Origin: Arenibacter sp. ARW7G5Y1
GTDB taxonomy: Bacteria; Bacteroidota; Bacteroidia; Flavobacteriales; Flavobacteriaceae
NCBI RefSeq assembly: GCF_003201775.1
Contig: NZ_QJJZ01000023.1
Location: forward strand, 1 to 61,992
Direction: 5' to 3'
Length of the DNA: 61,992 nucleotides
Part shown: positions 1 to 9,712 of the stretch, one piece after another
Layout of the letters: the number at the start of each line of letters is the position of its first letter
Position numbering within the stretch: position 1 is the first letter of the stretch
Position numbers and translations under genes: made by a program
The notes under the pieces: model-generated
Told to the model about the DNA's origin: nothing
Databases searched by the model: none
The model's input: only the letters and a program-made list of their open reading frames with translations

Positions 1-93
1 TTGATTATGTCTTTTTAATCTTCTTTCAATATCAGCAGTTTGACCTACGTAATATTTTGAACGTTTCTCGCTATATAAAATATAAACGAACAT
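1..93 (-). CDS. GIY-YIG nuclease family protein, N-terminal part (runs off the window)
   Basis: The first 31 codons read from an ATG at 93 leftwards and are cut by the window edge. They contain the GIY-YIG core: a beta strand with VYILYS, then YYVGQT (the YIG half, here YVG), then the helix DIERRLKRHN. Single-domain proteins of this type (URI family, about 80-100 residues) are common in Flavobacteria and often lie near tRNA genes and palindromic repeats, as here. The family cleaves DNA with a one-metal GIY-YIG fold; the cellular role of these small stand-alone members is not settled. The ORF is too short for most gene finders, but the motif match is clear. Confidence 0.8.
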   Translation of the reverse strand, partial: MFVYILYSEKRSKYYVGQTADIERRLKRHNQ

Positions 94-114
94 ATATACT
101 ATCTTTCTTCGGGT

Positions 115-219
115 GGTCACGCCCAAAGCGTGACGACCTCCGCGTCCCAAACGCGGCGCGATAACAATGCCTTTGGCTTTGCAAGCCGGGCCAGACCTGC
201 CACGCCATCAGCGTGGTAC
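115..219. repeat. 105-bp multi-hairpin repeat, copy 1
   Basis: This copy contains four consecutive perfect stem-loops: 116-122/128-134 (7-bp stem), 140-145/151-156 (6 bp), 175-179/183-187 (5 bp) and 200-205/211-216 (6 bp). The second copy starts 139 bp downstream with no indel over 105 bp. The loops CCAAA and CCCAA are nearly the same in the first two hairpins. It lies between the GIY-YIG gene and tRNA-Ser and is GC-rich compared with its surroundings, which suggests transfer or a repeat family. ORFs read through it are artefacts of the palindromes. Confidence 0.85.
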
Positions 220-253
220 ACCCCGAAATGGTCATCTCTACTCTTTTTGGGAT

Positions 254-358
254 GGTCACGCTCAAAATGTGGCGACCTCCGCGTCCCAAACACGGCGGGA
301 TAACAATGTCTTTGGCTTTGCAAGCCGGACTAGACCTGCCACGCCATCAGCGTGGTAC
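254..358. repeat. 105-bp multi-hairpin repeat, copy 2 (diverged)
   Basis: It aligns to copy 1 over 105 bp without gaps, with about nine mismatches by hand count, nearly all transitions. Several fall in the first two hairpins and break their stems. The third stem (ggctt...aagcc) and the last stem (ccacgc...gcgtgg) are intact. This pattern suggests an older copy decaying by C-to-T and G-to-A changes. Confidence 0.85.
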
Positions 359-407
359 CCACCGAGAATGGTTAAAACCATCTCAACAATACTACCTTAA
401 AAAAAAG

Positions 408-491
408 CGGAGAGACAGGGACTCGAACCCTGGCGACAGTTACCCGTCGACAGATTAGCAATCTGCTCCGTTACCACTCCGGCACCTCTCC
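408..491 (-). tRNA. tRNA-Ser (anticodon GCT)
   Basis: On the minus strand the acceptor stem GGAGAGG at the 5' end pairs with CTCTCC near 409-414. The anticodon loop contains TTGCTAA, giving anticodon GCT, which reads AGC/AGU. A long variable arm (CGAC...GTCG) identifies a class II tRNA, and the T-loop GGTTCGAGTCC is canonical. CCA is not encoded. Length is 84 nt. Confidence 0.95.
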
Positions 492-527
492 AATAATTTT
501 AAAGCTCGCGCATTAAAAATGCGGTTG

Positions 528-558
528 CAAATGTACTTTTTCATTCATAAGAACGCAA
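528..558 (-). promoter_or_regulatory. Bacteroidota sigma-A promoter for tRNA-Ser
   Basis: On the minus strand TACATTTG (535-528) fits the TAnnTTTG -7 box, with a TTG at 558-556 and a 20-bp spacer. It sits about 36 bp upstream of the mature tRNA 5' end. Confidence 0.6.
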
Positions 559-647
559 CAATTTTTCATTTTTTTTTTTACTTGTCATTACTATTTTACC
601 ATTTACCCAACTTATCTAATTAAGCCTCAAACATTTCCAAAAATCGA

Positions 648-2696
648 CTACTCCGGGTATTCTACCCTTAAATGATAAATATTGACCAGTTTCTGTTTCA
701 AAATTTTCTTTACGGCTTCAATTTCCTTAAAGGTAATATTGGCATTTAAAAACTGATCGGCCTTGATTTGGCCTTCAATAATCTTTTCCACAAATTCATC
801 GATAATTAAAAAAGTTGGATTCTTTAAACTTTTGGAAGCAGCTTCCACAGAGTCTGCCATCATTAAAATGGCGGTTTCCTTAGAAAATGGAATCGGACCA
901 GGATATCTAAAATCCTCTTCATTGACATCTCCTTCCAAAGCCTCCTGCTTTTTGTAAAAATAAAAAACCAAGGAGGTTCCATGATGGGTACGTATAAAAT
1001 CTATTACACGATCCGGCACCTTATTCTTTCTTGCTATTTCTATACCCTCAATAACATGGTTAATAATGATAGCTGCGGCATCCCTAGGCTCAAGGTCATC
1101 ATGAGGGTTTACATTGGTAATCTGGTTTTCGGTAAAATAGGTTGGGTTGTTCATTTTTCCTATGTCATGGTACAGTGCCCCTACCCTTACAAGCATGGCA
1201 TTGGCTCCAATTTCATTCGCCGCTGCTTCGGCCAAATTGGCCACTTGAAGGGAATGATGAAAAGTTCCTGGCGCCTTATTGGATAACTCCTTTAATAATT
1301 TGGAGTTGGTATCGGACAATTCCAATAAAGATACATCGGACACCAAACCGAATATTTTCTCATGGATATAAATTAGTGGCTGAACAAACAGGGTAATCAT
1401 TCCATTTAAGAAAAAATAGCCAAAAGCCAACCACTGTATATCTTCCAGGTTCCCCTCATGAATCATATGAAAAGCAAAATAACCGATAATATAAATCAGG
1501 GTTATTTGACCCACCGAGATAAATAAATTGGCCCTTTTATATAGTTCTGAAACAGACAAAATGGTAACAATACCCGCCAATGTTTGGAGAAATATATATT
1601 CGAAGCTGTTAGGTACCACAAAACCTAAAATCAAAACGGTAAGAACATGTACAAAAAGCCCCATTCTTGCGTCAAAAAAGGTCTTGAGTACCAAAGGCAG
1701 AATACATAAGGGAACCACAAAAACATACTCTACATCGTATTTCACCACCATGGTGGTCAAAAATACCATGATGAGAATATTCACAATAATAAAGGTCACT
1801 TTTGTATTGTCCCTATAGATTTCCGGGCGATATTTTTTAAGAAAAAGAAAAAACATCATTAAAACCATGGCTACCAATACGGTATAACCGAACAATATAA
1901 AATATTGATTATTCTCGCCCCATACTTCCGACTCATACTCCCTTTTCAGGGAATCCAGCACACTAACATCCTCCTGTTCCACCACTTCCCCCTTGGCAAT
2001 TATAAGCTTGCCCTCATCCACATTCCCCAACGTATAGGAAATCTTTGAATATTCGGACTCAAGCTCCTTATTGGACAAATCTGCATCAAAACTAACATTG
2101 GGCTTTATAAAATTGAAGAACAACTCCTGAAAGGAGGACTCATAAGCCGTTAAATTGGTTTGGGCCAATTTTTTGCCAATAACCTCCTCTACCTCCGATA
2201 AGCTGTATACATCATCAAAATTTAACTTAGTGGCTTCATTGTTCTTTACAACGTAAAGACTATTCCTAGTACTCCTACGTTCAATTTTGGAAAGAATACC
2301 ATTCGCATAAAGCTCCGTCAAAATGTCATTGGCAACCTCTTGAATCCTTTCCAGTTCATTCTGGCTAAAATTGGAGGAATTAAAAACCTTTCCCAGCTCC
2401 TTGCTTATTGTGCTATCTACTTCTGCTACTATTTTGGTGTCATAATAATAGTAGTCTATATGATTACTTTCTATTTTCTCCTTTTCCTTAGTAATTTCCT
2501 CCTCACCCTTATTGACAGAAAAATCAAAAGGAGCATAAAAATTGTCGTACTGCCAAGGCTTCCCCTTTTGGTATTCATACTTAAATTTTCCGCCACGTGG
2601 AAAAAAGAATACAATAAAGAAAACAGCCGAGAAATATAAAAAATACTTATAAACCAGTGATTGGTTTTTATAAAGGCTATCCAAAAAAGTGCGCAT
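648..2696 (-). CDS. 7TM-HD family phosphohydrolase (PgpH-like, cyclic di-AMP phosphodiesterase)
   Basis: This is a membrane protein of about 682 residues. It has one N-terminal membrane segment (about 17-35), an extracytoplasmic region (about 40-265), a block of seven membrane helices (about 268-455) and a cytoplasmic HD domain. The HD domain shows FHHSLQVANLAE, YHDIGKM and a distal RTHHG, the metal ligands of the family. PgpH in Listeria hydrolyses c-di-AMP to pApA; that activity is inferred here from architecture. The start at 2696 (MRTFLDSLYKNQ) is preferred over an ATG 60 bp upstream because the extra residues add an unlikely hydrophobic stretch. It is transcribed divergently from the thiolase gene. 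Confidence 0.9.
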   Translation of the reverse strand: MRTFLDSLYKNQSLVYKYFLYFSAVFFIVFFFPRGGKFKYEYQKGKPWQYDNFYAPFDFSVNKGEEEITKEKEKIESNHIDYYYYDTKIVAEVDSTISKELGKVFNSSNFSQNELERIQEVANDILTELYANGILSKIERRSTRNSLYVVKNNEATKLNFDDVYSLSEVEEVIGKKLAQTNLTAYESSFQELFFNFIKPNVSFDADLSNKELESEYSKISYTLGNVDEGKLIIAKGEVVEQEDVSVLDSLKREYESEVWGENNQYFILFGYTVLVAMVLMMFFLFLKKYRPEIYRDNTKVTFIIVNILIMVFLTTMVVKYDVEYVFVVPLCILPLVLKTFFDARMGLFVHVLTVLILGFVVPNSFEYIFLQTLAGIVTILSVSELYKRANLFISVGQITLIYIIGYFAFHMIHEGNLEDIQWLAFGYFFLNGMITLFVQPLIYIHEKIFGLVSDVSLLELSDTNSKLLKELSNKAPGTFHHSLQVANLAEAAANEIGANAMLVRVGALYHDIGKMNNPTYFTENQITNVNPHDDLEPRDAAAIIINHVIEGIEIARKNKVPDRVIDFIRTHHGTSLVFYFYKKQEALEGDVNEEDFRYPGPIPFSKETAILMMADSVEAASKSLKNPTFLIIDEFVEKIIEGQIKADQFLNANITFKEIEAVKKILKQKLVNIYHLRVEYPE

Positions 2697-2924
2697 ACGG
2701 AAAGTATATATATTCAAAAATAGAAAAATATAAACGTAAAATGATACTTTACCCAAATAACACTACTTTTGAAAGCCACTTAAAGAATATTCACTACCAG
2801 CGCAAGCTTTATTTGAACCGTTACCAACTACTAAAATGCCGATGTAGATTCACAATTAACTTGTAATAATCTCCCGCTGCGTATCCCATTGCACATTAAT
2901 TTATTAAATTCGCAAATAATAAAA

Positions 2925-4109
2925 ATGAACTTGATGAAAGATGTTGTGATCGTTTCCGCTGTTAGAACACCCATAGGGAGCTTTATGGGAGCATTGTCTA
3001 CCATTACGGCACCTCAACTTGGCGCTATTGCCATTAAGGGTGCATTGAGCAAAATAGATTTAGACCCTTCCCAGGTGGAGGAAGTTCTAATGGGGAATGT
3101 TGTTCAAGCTGGAACCGGTCAGGCGCCAGCTAGACAGGCTGCCATTTTTGCCGGCATTCCCAATACAGTACCCTGTACTACCATCAACAAGGTCTGCGCC
3201 TCTGGAATGAAATCGGTGATGATGGCCGCACAGTCCATAGCGTTGGGAGACACCAATATAGTTGTTGCAGGGGGTATGGAAAACATGAGCCTGATACCTC
3301 ATTACATTCATTTGAGGAGTGGCCAAAAATTTGGGCCTGCCACCCTAATCGATGGTATGCAGAAAGATGGACTTGTTGATGCTTATGACCAACAGGCCAT
3401 GGGGACGTGTGCGGATGCCTGCGCTATTGAATTCGAATTTAGCAGGGAAGACCAAGATAATTTTGCAATTCAATCCTACAAGAGATCTGCGGATGCCTGG
3501 GCCAATGGAAAATTTGCCAATGAAGTAGTACCCGTGGAAGTTCCGCAAAGAAGGGGCGAACCTATTCTGGTAACAGAAGACGAAGAATTTAAAAATGTTA
3601 AACTGGATAAAATACCGGGCTTGCGACCTGCATTTTCCAAGGATGGTACAGTAACGGCAGCCAACGCATCAACTATCAATGATGGAGCTGCAGCTTTGGT
3701 ATTAATGAGCGGTGAAAAAGCAAAAGAACTGGGACTGAAGCCTTTGGCAACTATAAAAAGCTATGCCGATGCGGCACAAGAGCCAAAGTGGTTTACAACC
3801 GCCCCGGCAAAAGCCCTTCCAAAAGCATTGACCAAAGCCGGTATCGGGATGGACGATGTTGATTATTTTGAATTTAACGAGGCCTTCTCCGTAGTTGGCC
3901 TGGCCAATATGAAGATACTTGGCCTTACAGACAAAAATGTAAATGTAAATGGGGGGGCGGTTTCCCTAGGTCATCCCTTGGGCTGCTCGGGAGCCAGGAT
4001 CATTATTACATTACTCAACGTACTGGATCAAAACAATGCCAAAATAGGAGCAGCGGCCATTTGTAATGGCGGCGGAGGTGCCTCTGCAATAATTATAGAA
4101 AGAAATTAA
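2925..4109 (+). CDS. Acetyl-CoA C-acetyl/acyltransferase (thiolase II)
   Basis: The protein has about 394 residues, normal for a thiolase. The nucleophilic cysteine lies in NKVCASGMKS, the C-terminal His/Cys pair in GHPLGCSGAR, and NEAFSVV and CNGGGGASA are also present. It condenses two acetyl-CoA or cleaves 3-ketoacyl-CoA; whether it acts in acetoacetyl-CoA formation or beta-oxidation cannot be told here. ATGs at 2925 and 2934 are both plausible starts. A TAAATTCG box at 2905-2912 is a weak promoter candidate. The next gene is the broken NlpC/P60 gene, 22 bp downstream and probably once co-transcribed. Confidence 0.93.
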   Translation: MNLMKDVVIVSAVRTPIGSFMGALSTITAPQLGAIAIKGALSKIDLDPSQVEEVLMGNVVQAGTGQAPARQAAIFAGIPNTVPCTTINKVCASGMKSVMMAAQSIALGDTNIVVAGGMENMSLIPHYIHLRSGQKFGPATLIDGMQKDGLVDAYDQQAMGTCADACAIEFEFSREDQDNFAIQSYKRSADAWANGKFANEVVPVEVPQRRGEPILVTEDEEFKNVKLDKIPGLRPAFSKDGTVTAANASTINDGAAALVLMSGEKAKELGLKPLATIKSYADAAQEPKWFTTAPAKALPKALTKAGIGMDDVDYFEFNEAFSVVGLANMKILGLTDKNVNVNGGAVSLGHPLGCSGARIIITLLNVLDQNNAKIGAAAICNGGGGASAIIIERN

Positions 4110-4388
4110 TAATTTCTTGTAAAGCAAGCCCATGCAATACGGTATTTGCCACCTTAGCATTGTCCCTATGCGTTCCGTTGCAGACGACACCAGCGAAATG
4201 GTTTCCCAACTTTTATACGGGGAACATTTTAAGGTATTGGACCAAAGAAAAAAATGGAGCAAGATCCGCAATGCTTTCGATAATTTTGAAGGTTGGATCA
4301 ACAATCAGCAATTCACCCTTATTGACGAGGACCTTTACGAGGAAATGGAAAGTTTGGAATCTACAAGAGTTTCTTCCGAGCTTATTTC

Positions 4389-5070
4389 GGATCAGGAACA
4401 ATTGTTGTGTTTATGAAAAAAGGGATTAATTTGATCAGTCGTGTTTTTTTGAGCAACAGTTTTAATTAATAGGAGCAATTTAGTAAAACCAATGATTAAA
4501 TTATTCTTTCATTTTACTCAAGTGGTTTTTATAGTTTTTTAATGGTTTTCGTGAATCTTCGATTTCTTTGCTTGTCCAAAGAAAACGAAACAAAAGAAAA
4601 GACCCTTCTTCGCTAGGTGGTCCCTAAAATCTCTGGATTTTAAGGACCGATGCCATGGCCTAAATTATTTCCAAGGCTTCATTAATTCTTAACGGCCATG
4701 CCATCTCCACGACGGAAGAAGAACGACCAAACCATAGACCTTGAGGGCAATGCCATAGGTTTTTAATAACGGAAAATGACTTATCCCCACATGAAGGTTG
4801 ACGCAACAAAAGGACTGGCCTATTTTCAATTTCGGATTAAATCAAGTGGTTTTCACATTGGAAGGTGGAAGGCGTCCATAGAGCATTTCACCCAAGTGAA
4901 AGCGGCCTGGACGCCGGGGCAGTGGAAAGTGCGTAGATTTAAAGAAATTTAAAATCAGCCTAGCGTTTTTTGGTTCGTTTTTTGGGCGATGCAAAAAATG
5001 AACAGGACACAAAAATGAGATAGTAGATTATTTCTTTTTCTAATTCACACACAACTTTTGGGATTGATCC
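4389..5070 (+). mobile_element. 682-bp non-autonomous element (MITE-like), long copy
   Basis: It is flanked by the perfect 8-bp duplication CTTATTTC at 4381-4388 and 5071-5078. The ends are inverted: GGATCA at the left and TGATCC at the right, followed inwards on both sides after 9 unmatched bases by GTTGTGT, so the imperfect terminal repeat is about 22 bp. The outer parts (about 4432-4558 and 4981-5070) match the short element at 61619-61822 in opposite orientation; the roughly 420-bp middle is missing there. No transposase is encoded. The TSD length fits several families (for example IS1595, ISL3, IS256, IS66); I cannot assign one. Confidence 0.88.
4791..4952 (+). CDS. Possible 53-residue ORF inside the long mobile element
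   Basis: An ATG-to-TAA frame lies wholly in the internal segment that the short copy lacks. The product is basic and aromatic-rich (contains SSGFHIGRWK and WTPGQWKVRRF). I recognise no family. It could be a remnant of a passenger or transposase gene, or chance. There is no clear ribosome site or promoter. Confidence 0.2.
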   Translation: MKVDATKGLAYFQFRIKSSGFHIGRWKASIEHFTQVKAAWTPGQWKVRRFKEI

Positions 5071-5580
5071 CTTATTTCCTTTATTGAAACAGAACACCAT
5101 ATATTGCTCCCTATTGTCCTAGGATCTTGCATCCCAAAAAACTGCCCTTTAAACCACAAATTCGACGGCTCGTTCACCCTTGGCAAACAAGACAAGGACC
5201 AACTCCTAAACAAAGCCCTTCTTTATTTAAACGCTCCTTATCTTTGGGGCGGTAAAACCGCTTTTGGAATTGATGGTCCAGGATTTACCCAAATGGCCTA
5301 TAAAACAAACGGCTATCGTTTGCTCAGGGGAGCCCAACAGCAATCTACCCAAGGGGAGGCCTTAAGTTTTATTGAGGAAAGCGAACCAGGGGATCTAGCC
5401 TTTTTCGATAATAATGAGGGTGTTATAGACCACGTTGGGATTATTATGGAGAACAATTATGTTATACATTCCTTTGGCAAGGTCCGAATTGACAGAATAG
5501 ACCATACAGGGATTTTCAATAATGAAACCAACACCTATACCCATAAACTAAGGGTGATTAAAAAAATTATATAAAAAAAA

Positions 5581-5601
5581 GCCCATCGCTTTGCGATGGG
5601 C
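5581..5601. terminator. Bidirectional intrinsic terminator
   Basis: A perfect 9-bp stem gcccatcgc/gcgatgggc has a TTT loop. It is preceded by an A-run and followed by CTTTT, so it can serve both the NlpC/P60 remnant (+) and the TPR gene (-). Confidence 0.85.
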
Positions 5602-5628
5602 CTTTTGGTATATTTCTGAATGCTGTTA

Positions 5629-6891
5629 TTACTCTCCGGTAAGCTTTTTAAGGCGCAAGAAGTTTTCATTATCCCCTAAGGCACCATAAATATTCTTCAA
5701 CTGGGAAAGAATACTTTGATTGTCCGGATTCAATTTCAATGCGTCTTCCAAAATAATGGCACCATCTCGGAACAAACTGTCTTTTTGCTCTTTTAGTTCG
5801 TCATACCTAGCGATATCTTTTTTGGAATTTCCAAGTGAATTCATTTCATCTATTAAACCATTACCCTCATTAACATAAGTGGTTGAAAGGTTCAATTGGG
5901 CATTCACATACCCTGGATTAATTTCTATAGCCCTTCTATATGCCTTTCTGGCATCTTCAATATTACCTTGTTCCATATTGATTACACCTACATTGTAGAA
6001 CAGATCGGGATTATCCGGGGCAACTTCCGAAGCCTCCGCCATTAAAGCCTTAAATTTCTCCTTATCGCCCATCTTGTAGTAAAGATTGGCTTCGTTCAAA
6101 ATTAGGTTTACGTCATTTGGATCTTTTGCCCGGGCATCCTTATAGGCATCCAAGGCCTTGTCATCTTGCCCCAATTGTGTATAGATCAAGGCAATATTCT
6201 TAACAATTTCGGTAGTTTTAGAAGGAGTTTTCTCGTCTACCGGATCTTTATAAGCTCCAGATTTCACCATCAACTCTCTTTGTGTTTTCTCCATCTCCTC
6301 CACTTCGCCGGTGGACACGTTGGTTGCCTTATAGACCATTCCGCCTCCATCATAACCCAAATCCTTTAACTCATTGTAGTATTTGAGTGCCTTCTCATAA
6401 TGACCTCCATTTACGGCACTACTGGCCGCATAATATAGATAGACGGTATCCTGAGGGCTCAATTGATAGCCCATATAGAGTTTCCCTGCCGCTTCTTCGT
6501 ACTTTTTGTTATTGTTATCTTCCACAGCGGAATTGATCAGGTCGGCGGTCATACCGGAAAGTCTTTCCTTGGCATCCGATCCGTATTTGGCCTTACCGCT
6601 TTTCTTTTCTACTTCACTCACCTTTTTAAAAGAGGAAATAGCCTCATCAAAAGCCCCCGCGGTACCTTTTTTAGCCAGTTCGGCATAAGCGCTTCCCCTT
6701 AAAAAATAATATTGTGCCTGCATTTTTTCATCCGCACTGGCAATTAGCGAAGATGCACCGTCCAATGCTGTTTTTGCCGCCATGGCATCGCCCGATTTTA
6801 AAGCCTTATCAGCCTTTTTTATCTCATCCTTTTGAGCAATTCCGACTACCGAAAAAAGCATAGTCGAGAGTATTATAATATTTGTTTTCAT
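5629..6891 (-). CDS. Secreted/periplasmic tetratricopeptide-repeat protein
   Basis: This protein of 420 residues has an N-terminal signal peptide (MKTNIIILSTMLFSVVGIAQ). Many degenerate TPR units follow, the clearest around residues 240-345 (ALIYTQLGQDDKALDAYKDA, NVGVINMEQGNIEDARKAYR). It starts 33 bp after the gyrA stop on the same strand, so it is probably co-transcribed with gyrA; this pairing is, as far as I recall, frequent in Flavobacteria. TPRs mediate protein contacts; the partner is unknown. It ends at the terminator at 5581-5601. Confidence 0.88.
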   Translation of the reverse strand: MKTNIIILSTMLFSVVGIAQKDEIKKADKALKSGDAMAAKTALDGASSLIASADEKMQAQYYFLRGSAYAELAKKGTAGAFDEAISSFKKVSEVEKKSGKAKYGSDAKERLSGMTADLINSAVEDNNNKKYEEAAGKLYMGYQLSPQDTVYLYYAASSAVNGGHYEKALKYYNELKDLGYDGGGMVYKATNVSTGEVEEMEKTQRELMVKSGAYKDPVDEKTPSKTTEIVKNIALIYTQLGQDDKALDAYKDARAKDPNDVNLILNEANLYYKMGDKEKFKALMAEASEVAPDNPDLFYNVGVINMEQGNIEDARKAYRRAIEINPGYVNAQLNLSTTYVNEGNGLIDEMNSLGNSKKDIARYDELKEQKDSLFRDGAIILEDALKLNPDNQSILSQLKNIYGALGDNENFLRLKKLTGE

Positions 6892-6924
6892 TTCAAATTA
6901 AATTTACTTATTAGTGTTTACATG

Positions 6925-9456
6925 TTATTCTTTGGTTTCCGCACTATCATTATCAAGAGCCGTGCCATCTTCTTCGTTGGCATCAACATCCAATGTTTTA
7001 ATATCATCCAATTCATCCTCATCCTTCATCACTTTAGCTACGGCGGCAATAGAGTCGTTGCCTTTAATATTTATGAGTCGAACTCCCTGTGTAGCCCTAC
7101 CCATTACCCTTAAATCCTCAACACTCATTCTAATGGCAATGCCCGATTTATTGATAATCATTAAATCATCCGAGTCCGAAACATTTTTAATGGCCACCAA
7201 ACCACCTGTTTTGTCGGTAATGGAAATGGTCTTCACGCCTTTACCTCCCCTATTGGTGATTCTATAGTCTTCAATACTGGAGCGTTTACCGTACCCATTC
7301 TCCGATACCACCAATATTTCTTCCTCAAAATTATGCACAGCCACCATGCCGATAACCTCATCCTTTTCATGTGCCAAAGTAATTCCGCGAACACCGGATG
7401 CATTCCTACCCATAGGTCTCGTCTTTACCTCCTCGAACCTAATGGCTTTTCCTGACTTAAGCCCAAGGAATATCTGACTAGATCCTGTAGTAAGTTTGGC
7501 TTCCAATAGCTCATCGTCCTCACGGATACTGATCGCATTAATACCATTCTGTCTTGGCCTTGAATATTGTTCCAAAGATGTTTTTTTAACGACACCCTTT
7601 TTAGTGGCCATAATAACATAATGACTATTTACATATTCCTCATCCTTTAGATCCTGGGTACAGATAAAGGCTTTCACCATATCATCGTTCTCTATATTGA
7701 TCAAGTTTTGGATGGCACGCCCTTTGGAAGTTTTGGTTCCCTCTGGAATTTCATATACACGCATCCAGAAACATTTACCCTTTTGGGTAAAGAACAACAT
7801 ATATTGATGGTTGGTACCTACAAAAAGATGCTCCAAGAAATCTTCATTTCTGGTGGAAGATGCTTTTTGACCAACACCACCCCTGTTCTGTGTCTTGTAT
7901 TCAGTAAGGGGAGTTCTTTTAATATAACCTGCATGTGAAATGGTAATCACCACTTGTTCATCCGGAATCATATCCTCCATACTAAGGTCGCCACCTGCAA
8001 AATTTATTTCCGAACGGCGGTTATCCCCATACTTGTCCTTAACTTCCAGCAGCTCATCCTTAATAATCTGCATCCTACGCTCTTTCTTGGCCAGGATATC
8101 CTTCAAATCCGCAATGGTCAAGATTATTTCTTCATATTCCGATCTTAATTTATCCTGCTCCAGTCCAGTCAATTGGCGTAAACGCATTTCAACAATGGCC
8201 TTAGCTTGAATTTCACTAAGCTTGAAGCGCTCCATAAGCTTTTCCCTTGCCTCATCGGCATTGGAGGAAGCTCTTATAATTGCAATAACCTCGTCTATAT
8301 TATCCGAGGCAATTATAAGTCCTTCCAAGATATGGGCCCTGTCTTCGGCCTTCTTCAATTCAAACTCTGTACGCCTTACCACTACTTCATGACGGTGCTC
8401 CACAAAATAATGGATCATCTCCTTGACATTCAACAGTTGTGGCCTTCCGTTCACCAAGGCTATATTATTAACACTAAATGAAGACTGTAAGGAAGTATAC
8501 TTATATAGGGTATTGAGAACGATATTTGGAATAGCATCCCGCTTTAGGATATATACGATACGCATACCGTTCCTATCCGATTCATCCCTAATAGTTGAAA
8601 TACCGTCGATCTTTTTTTCATTGATCAAATCGGCAGTCTTCTTGATCATGTCCGCCTTGTTGATCTGATACGGAATTTCCGTCACCACTATACTCTCCCT
8701 ACCCTGAACTTCCTCAAAACTGGCCTTCGCCCTCATAACTACACGACCGCGACCGGTATGGAACGCTTCCTTCACCCCGTCATAGCCATAAATTATACCT
8801 CCTGTTGGAAAATCTGGTGCCTTAATATGTGTGATCAGCTCATCGATCTCAATATCATTATTGTCAATATAAGCTACGGTACCGTCCACTACCTCGGAAA
8901 GGTTATGGGGCGGCATATTGGTAGCCATACCCACTGCAATACCGGAGGCGCCATTGATCAATAAATTAGGTATCCTTGTTGGAAGAACCGTAGGTTCCTG
9001 CAAGGAGTCATCAAAATTAAGCTGATGATCTACGGTATCCTTGTCTATATCGGCCAACATATCGTCCGCAATCTTCCGCATACGGGCTTCCGTATAACGC
9101 ATTGCTGCTGGACTGTCACCATCAACGGAACCAAAGTTACCTTGGCCATCGACCAACATATACCTTAAACTCCATTCCTGGGCCATACGGACCATGGAAT
9201 CATAAACAGAAGTATCTCCATGCGGATGATACTTACCTAATACTTCCCCGACAATACGCGCGGATTTCTTATGGGCACTATTAGATCTAACACCTAACTC
9301 ATGCATACCGAACAAAACCCTTCTATGCACTGGCTTTAAACCATCCCTAACATCTGGCAGGGCACGTGACACAATGACCGACATTGAATAATCAATGTAG
9401 GCAGATTTCATTTCATCTTCAATGTTAATCGGAATTAATTTTTCTCCTTCTGCCAT
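6925..9456 (-). CDS. gyrA: DNA gyrase subunit A
   Basis: The protein has 843 residues. The N-terminal breakage-reunion domain carries the catalytic tyrosine at Y121 ([10 protein letters not shown]). The quinolone-determining region reads [10 protein letters not shown], with Thr82 and Asp86 at the E. coli 83 and 87 positions. The C-terminal beta-pinwheel contains the GyrA box (QNRGGVG) and a second related motif (NRGGKG), followed by an acidic tail. With GyrB it introduces negative supercoils using ATP. It is divergent from clpC across 256 bp. Parallel ParC proteins usually lack a GyrA box, which supports gyrA. Confidence 0.97.
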   Translation of the reverse strand: MAEGEKLIPINIEDEMKSAYIDYSMSVIVSRALPDVRDGLKPVHRRVLFGMHELGVRSNSAHKKSARIVGEVLGKYHPHGDTSVYDSMVRMAQEWSLRYMLVDGQGNFGSVDGDSPAAMRYTEARMRKIADDMLADIDKDTVDHQLNFDDSLQEPTVLPTRIPNLLINGASGIAVGMATNMPPHNLSEVVDGTVAYIDNNDIEIDELITHIKAPDFPTGGIIYGYDGVKEAFHTGRGRVVMRAKASFEEVQGRESIVVTEIPYQINKADMIKKTADLINEKKIDGISTIRDESDRNGMRIVYILKRDAIPNIVLNTLYKYTSLQSSFSVNNIALVNGRPQLLNVKEMIHYFVEHRHEVVVRRTEFELKKAEDRAHILEGLIIASDNIDEVIAIIRASSNADEAREKLMERFKLSEIQAKAIVEMRLRQLTGLEQDKLRSEYEEIILTIADLKDILAKKERRMQIIKDELLEVKDKYGDNRRSEINFAGGDLSMEDMIPDEQVVITISHAGYIKRTPLTEYKTQNRGGVGQKASSTRNEDFLEHLFVGTNHQYMLFFTQKGKCFWMRVYEIPEGTKTSKGRAIQNLINIENDDMVKAFICTQDLKDEEYVNSHYVIMATKKGVVKKTSLEQYSRPRQNGINAISIREDDELLEAKLTTGSSQIFLGLKSGKAIRFEEVKTRPMGRNASGVRGITLAHEKDEVIGMVAVHNFEEEILVVSENGYGKRSSIEDYRITNRGGKGVKTISITDKTGGLVAIKNVSDSDDLMIINKSGIAIRMSVEDLRVMGRATQGVRLINIKGNDSIAAVAKVMKDEDELDDIKTLDVDANEEDGTALDNDSAETKE

Positions 9457-9712
9457 TTAAAATCTTCTATTTATTTTAGTTAAAAAAGCAGGACAATATA
9501 CGTAAAATCGACACTATACAAGTACTTAGGACATACTTTTGTAAAGAATTTATTAACACCTACAATATGGGGTTCGGATAACGATTTGATTGTTAATTTT
9601 TTTCCAAAAAATGGCTTATTTCGGCAAATCCACTACGTTTAACGAATATTAGGTATAGTATTTGCCATAGATTGGTATAGATTTACTATTTTTAAAGTTG
9701 AAAGGATATTTT

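Larger units (their letters stand above)
4132..5574 (+). pseudogene. NlpC/P60 (C40) peptidase with SH3 domain, split by a mobile element
   Basis: The 5' part (4132-4388) encodes an N-terminal SH3b-like domain (MQYGICHLSIVPMR..., GWINNQQF). The 3' part (5079-5574) encodes the NlpC/P60 domain (YLNAPYLWGGKT, DHVGIIMENN). Removing 4389-5078 (element plus one target duplication, 690 bp) joins the halves in frame as SELISFIETE. As it stands, translation from the 5' part stops at 4414-4416. The catalytic-cysteine motif, normally IDCSGF, reads IDGPGF, so the peptidase would be dead even if rejoined. Intact homologues are cell-wall gamma-D-glutamyl-diamino acid endopeptidases. Confidence 0.9.

Noticed and set aside
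71..458. Several ORFs across the hairpin repeats near the left end
   Set aside because: They are open in many frames because of the palindromic repeat; no protein-like sequence, and the same peptides repeat with the DNA unit.
9200..9222. Quinolone-resistance mutation in gyrA (Thr at the E. coli Ser83 position)
   Set aside because: Thr is a normal wild-type residue at this site in several taxa; resistance cannot be inferred.
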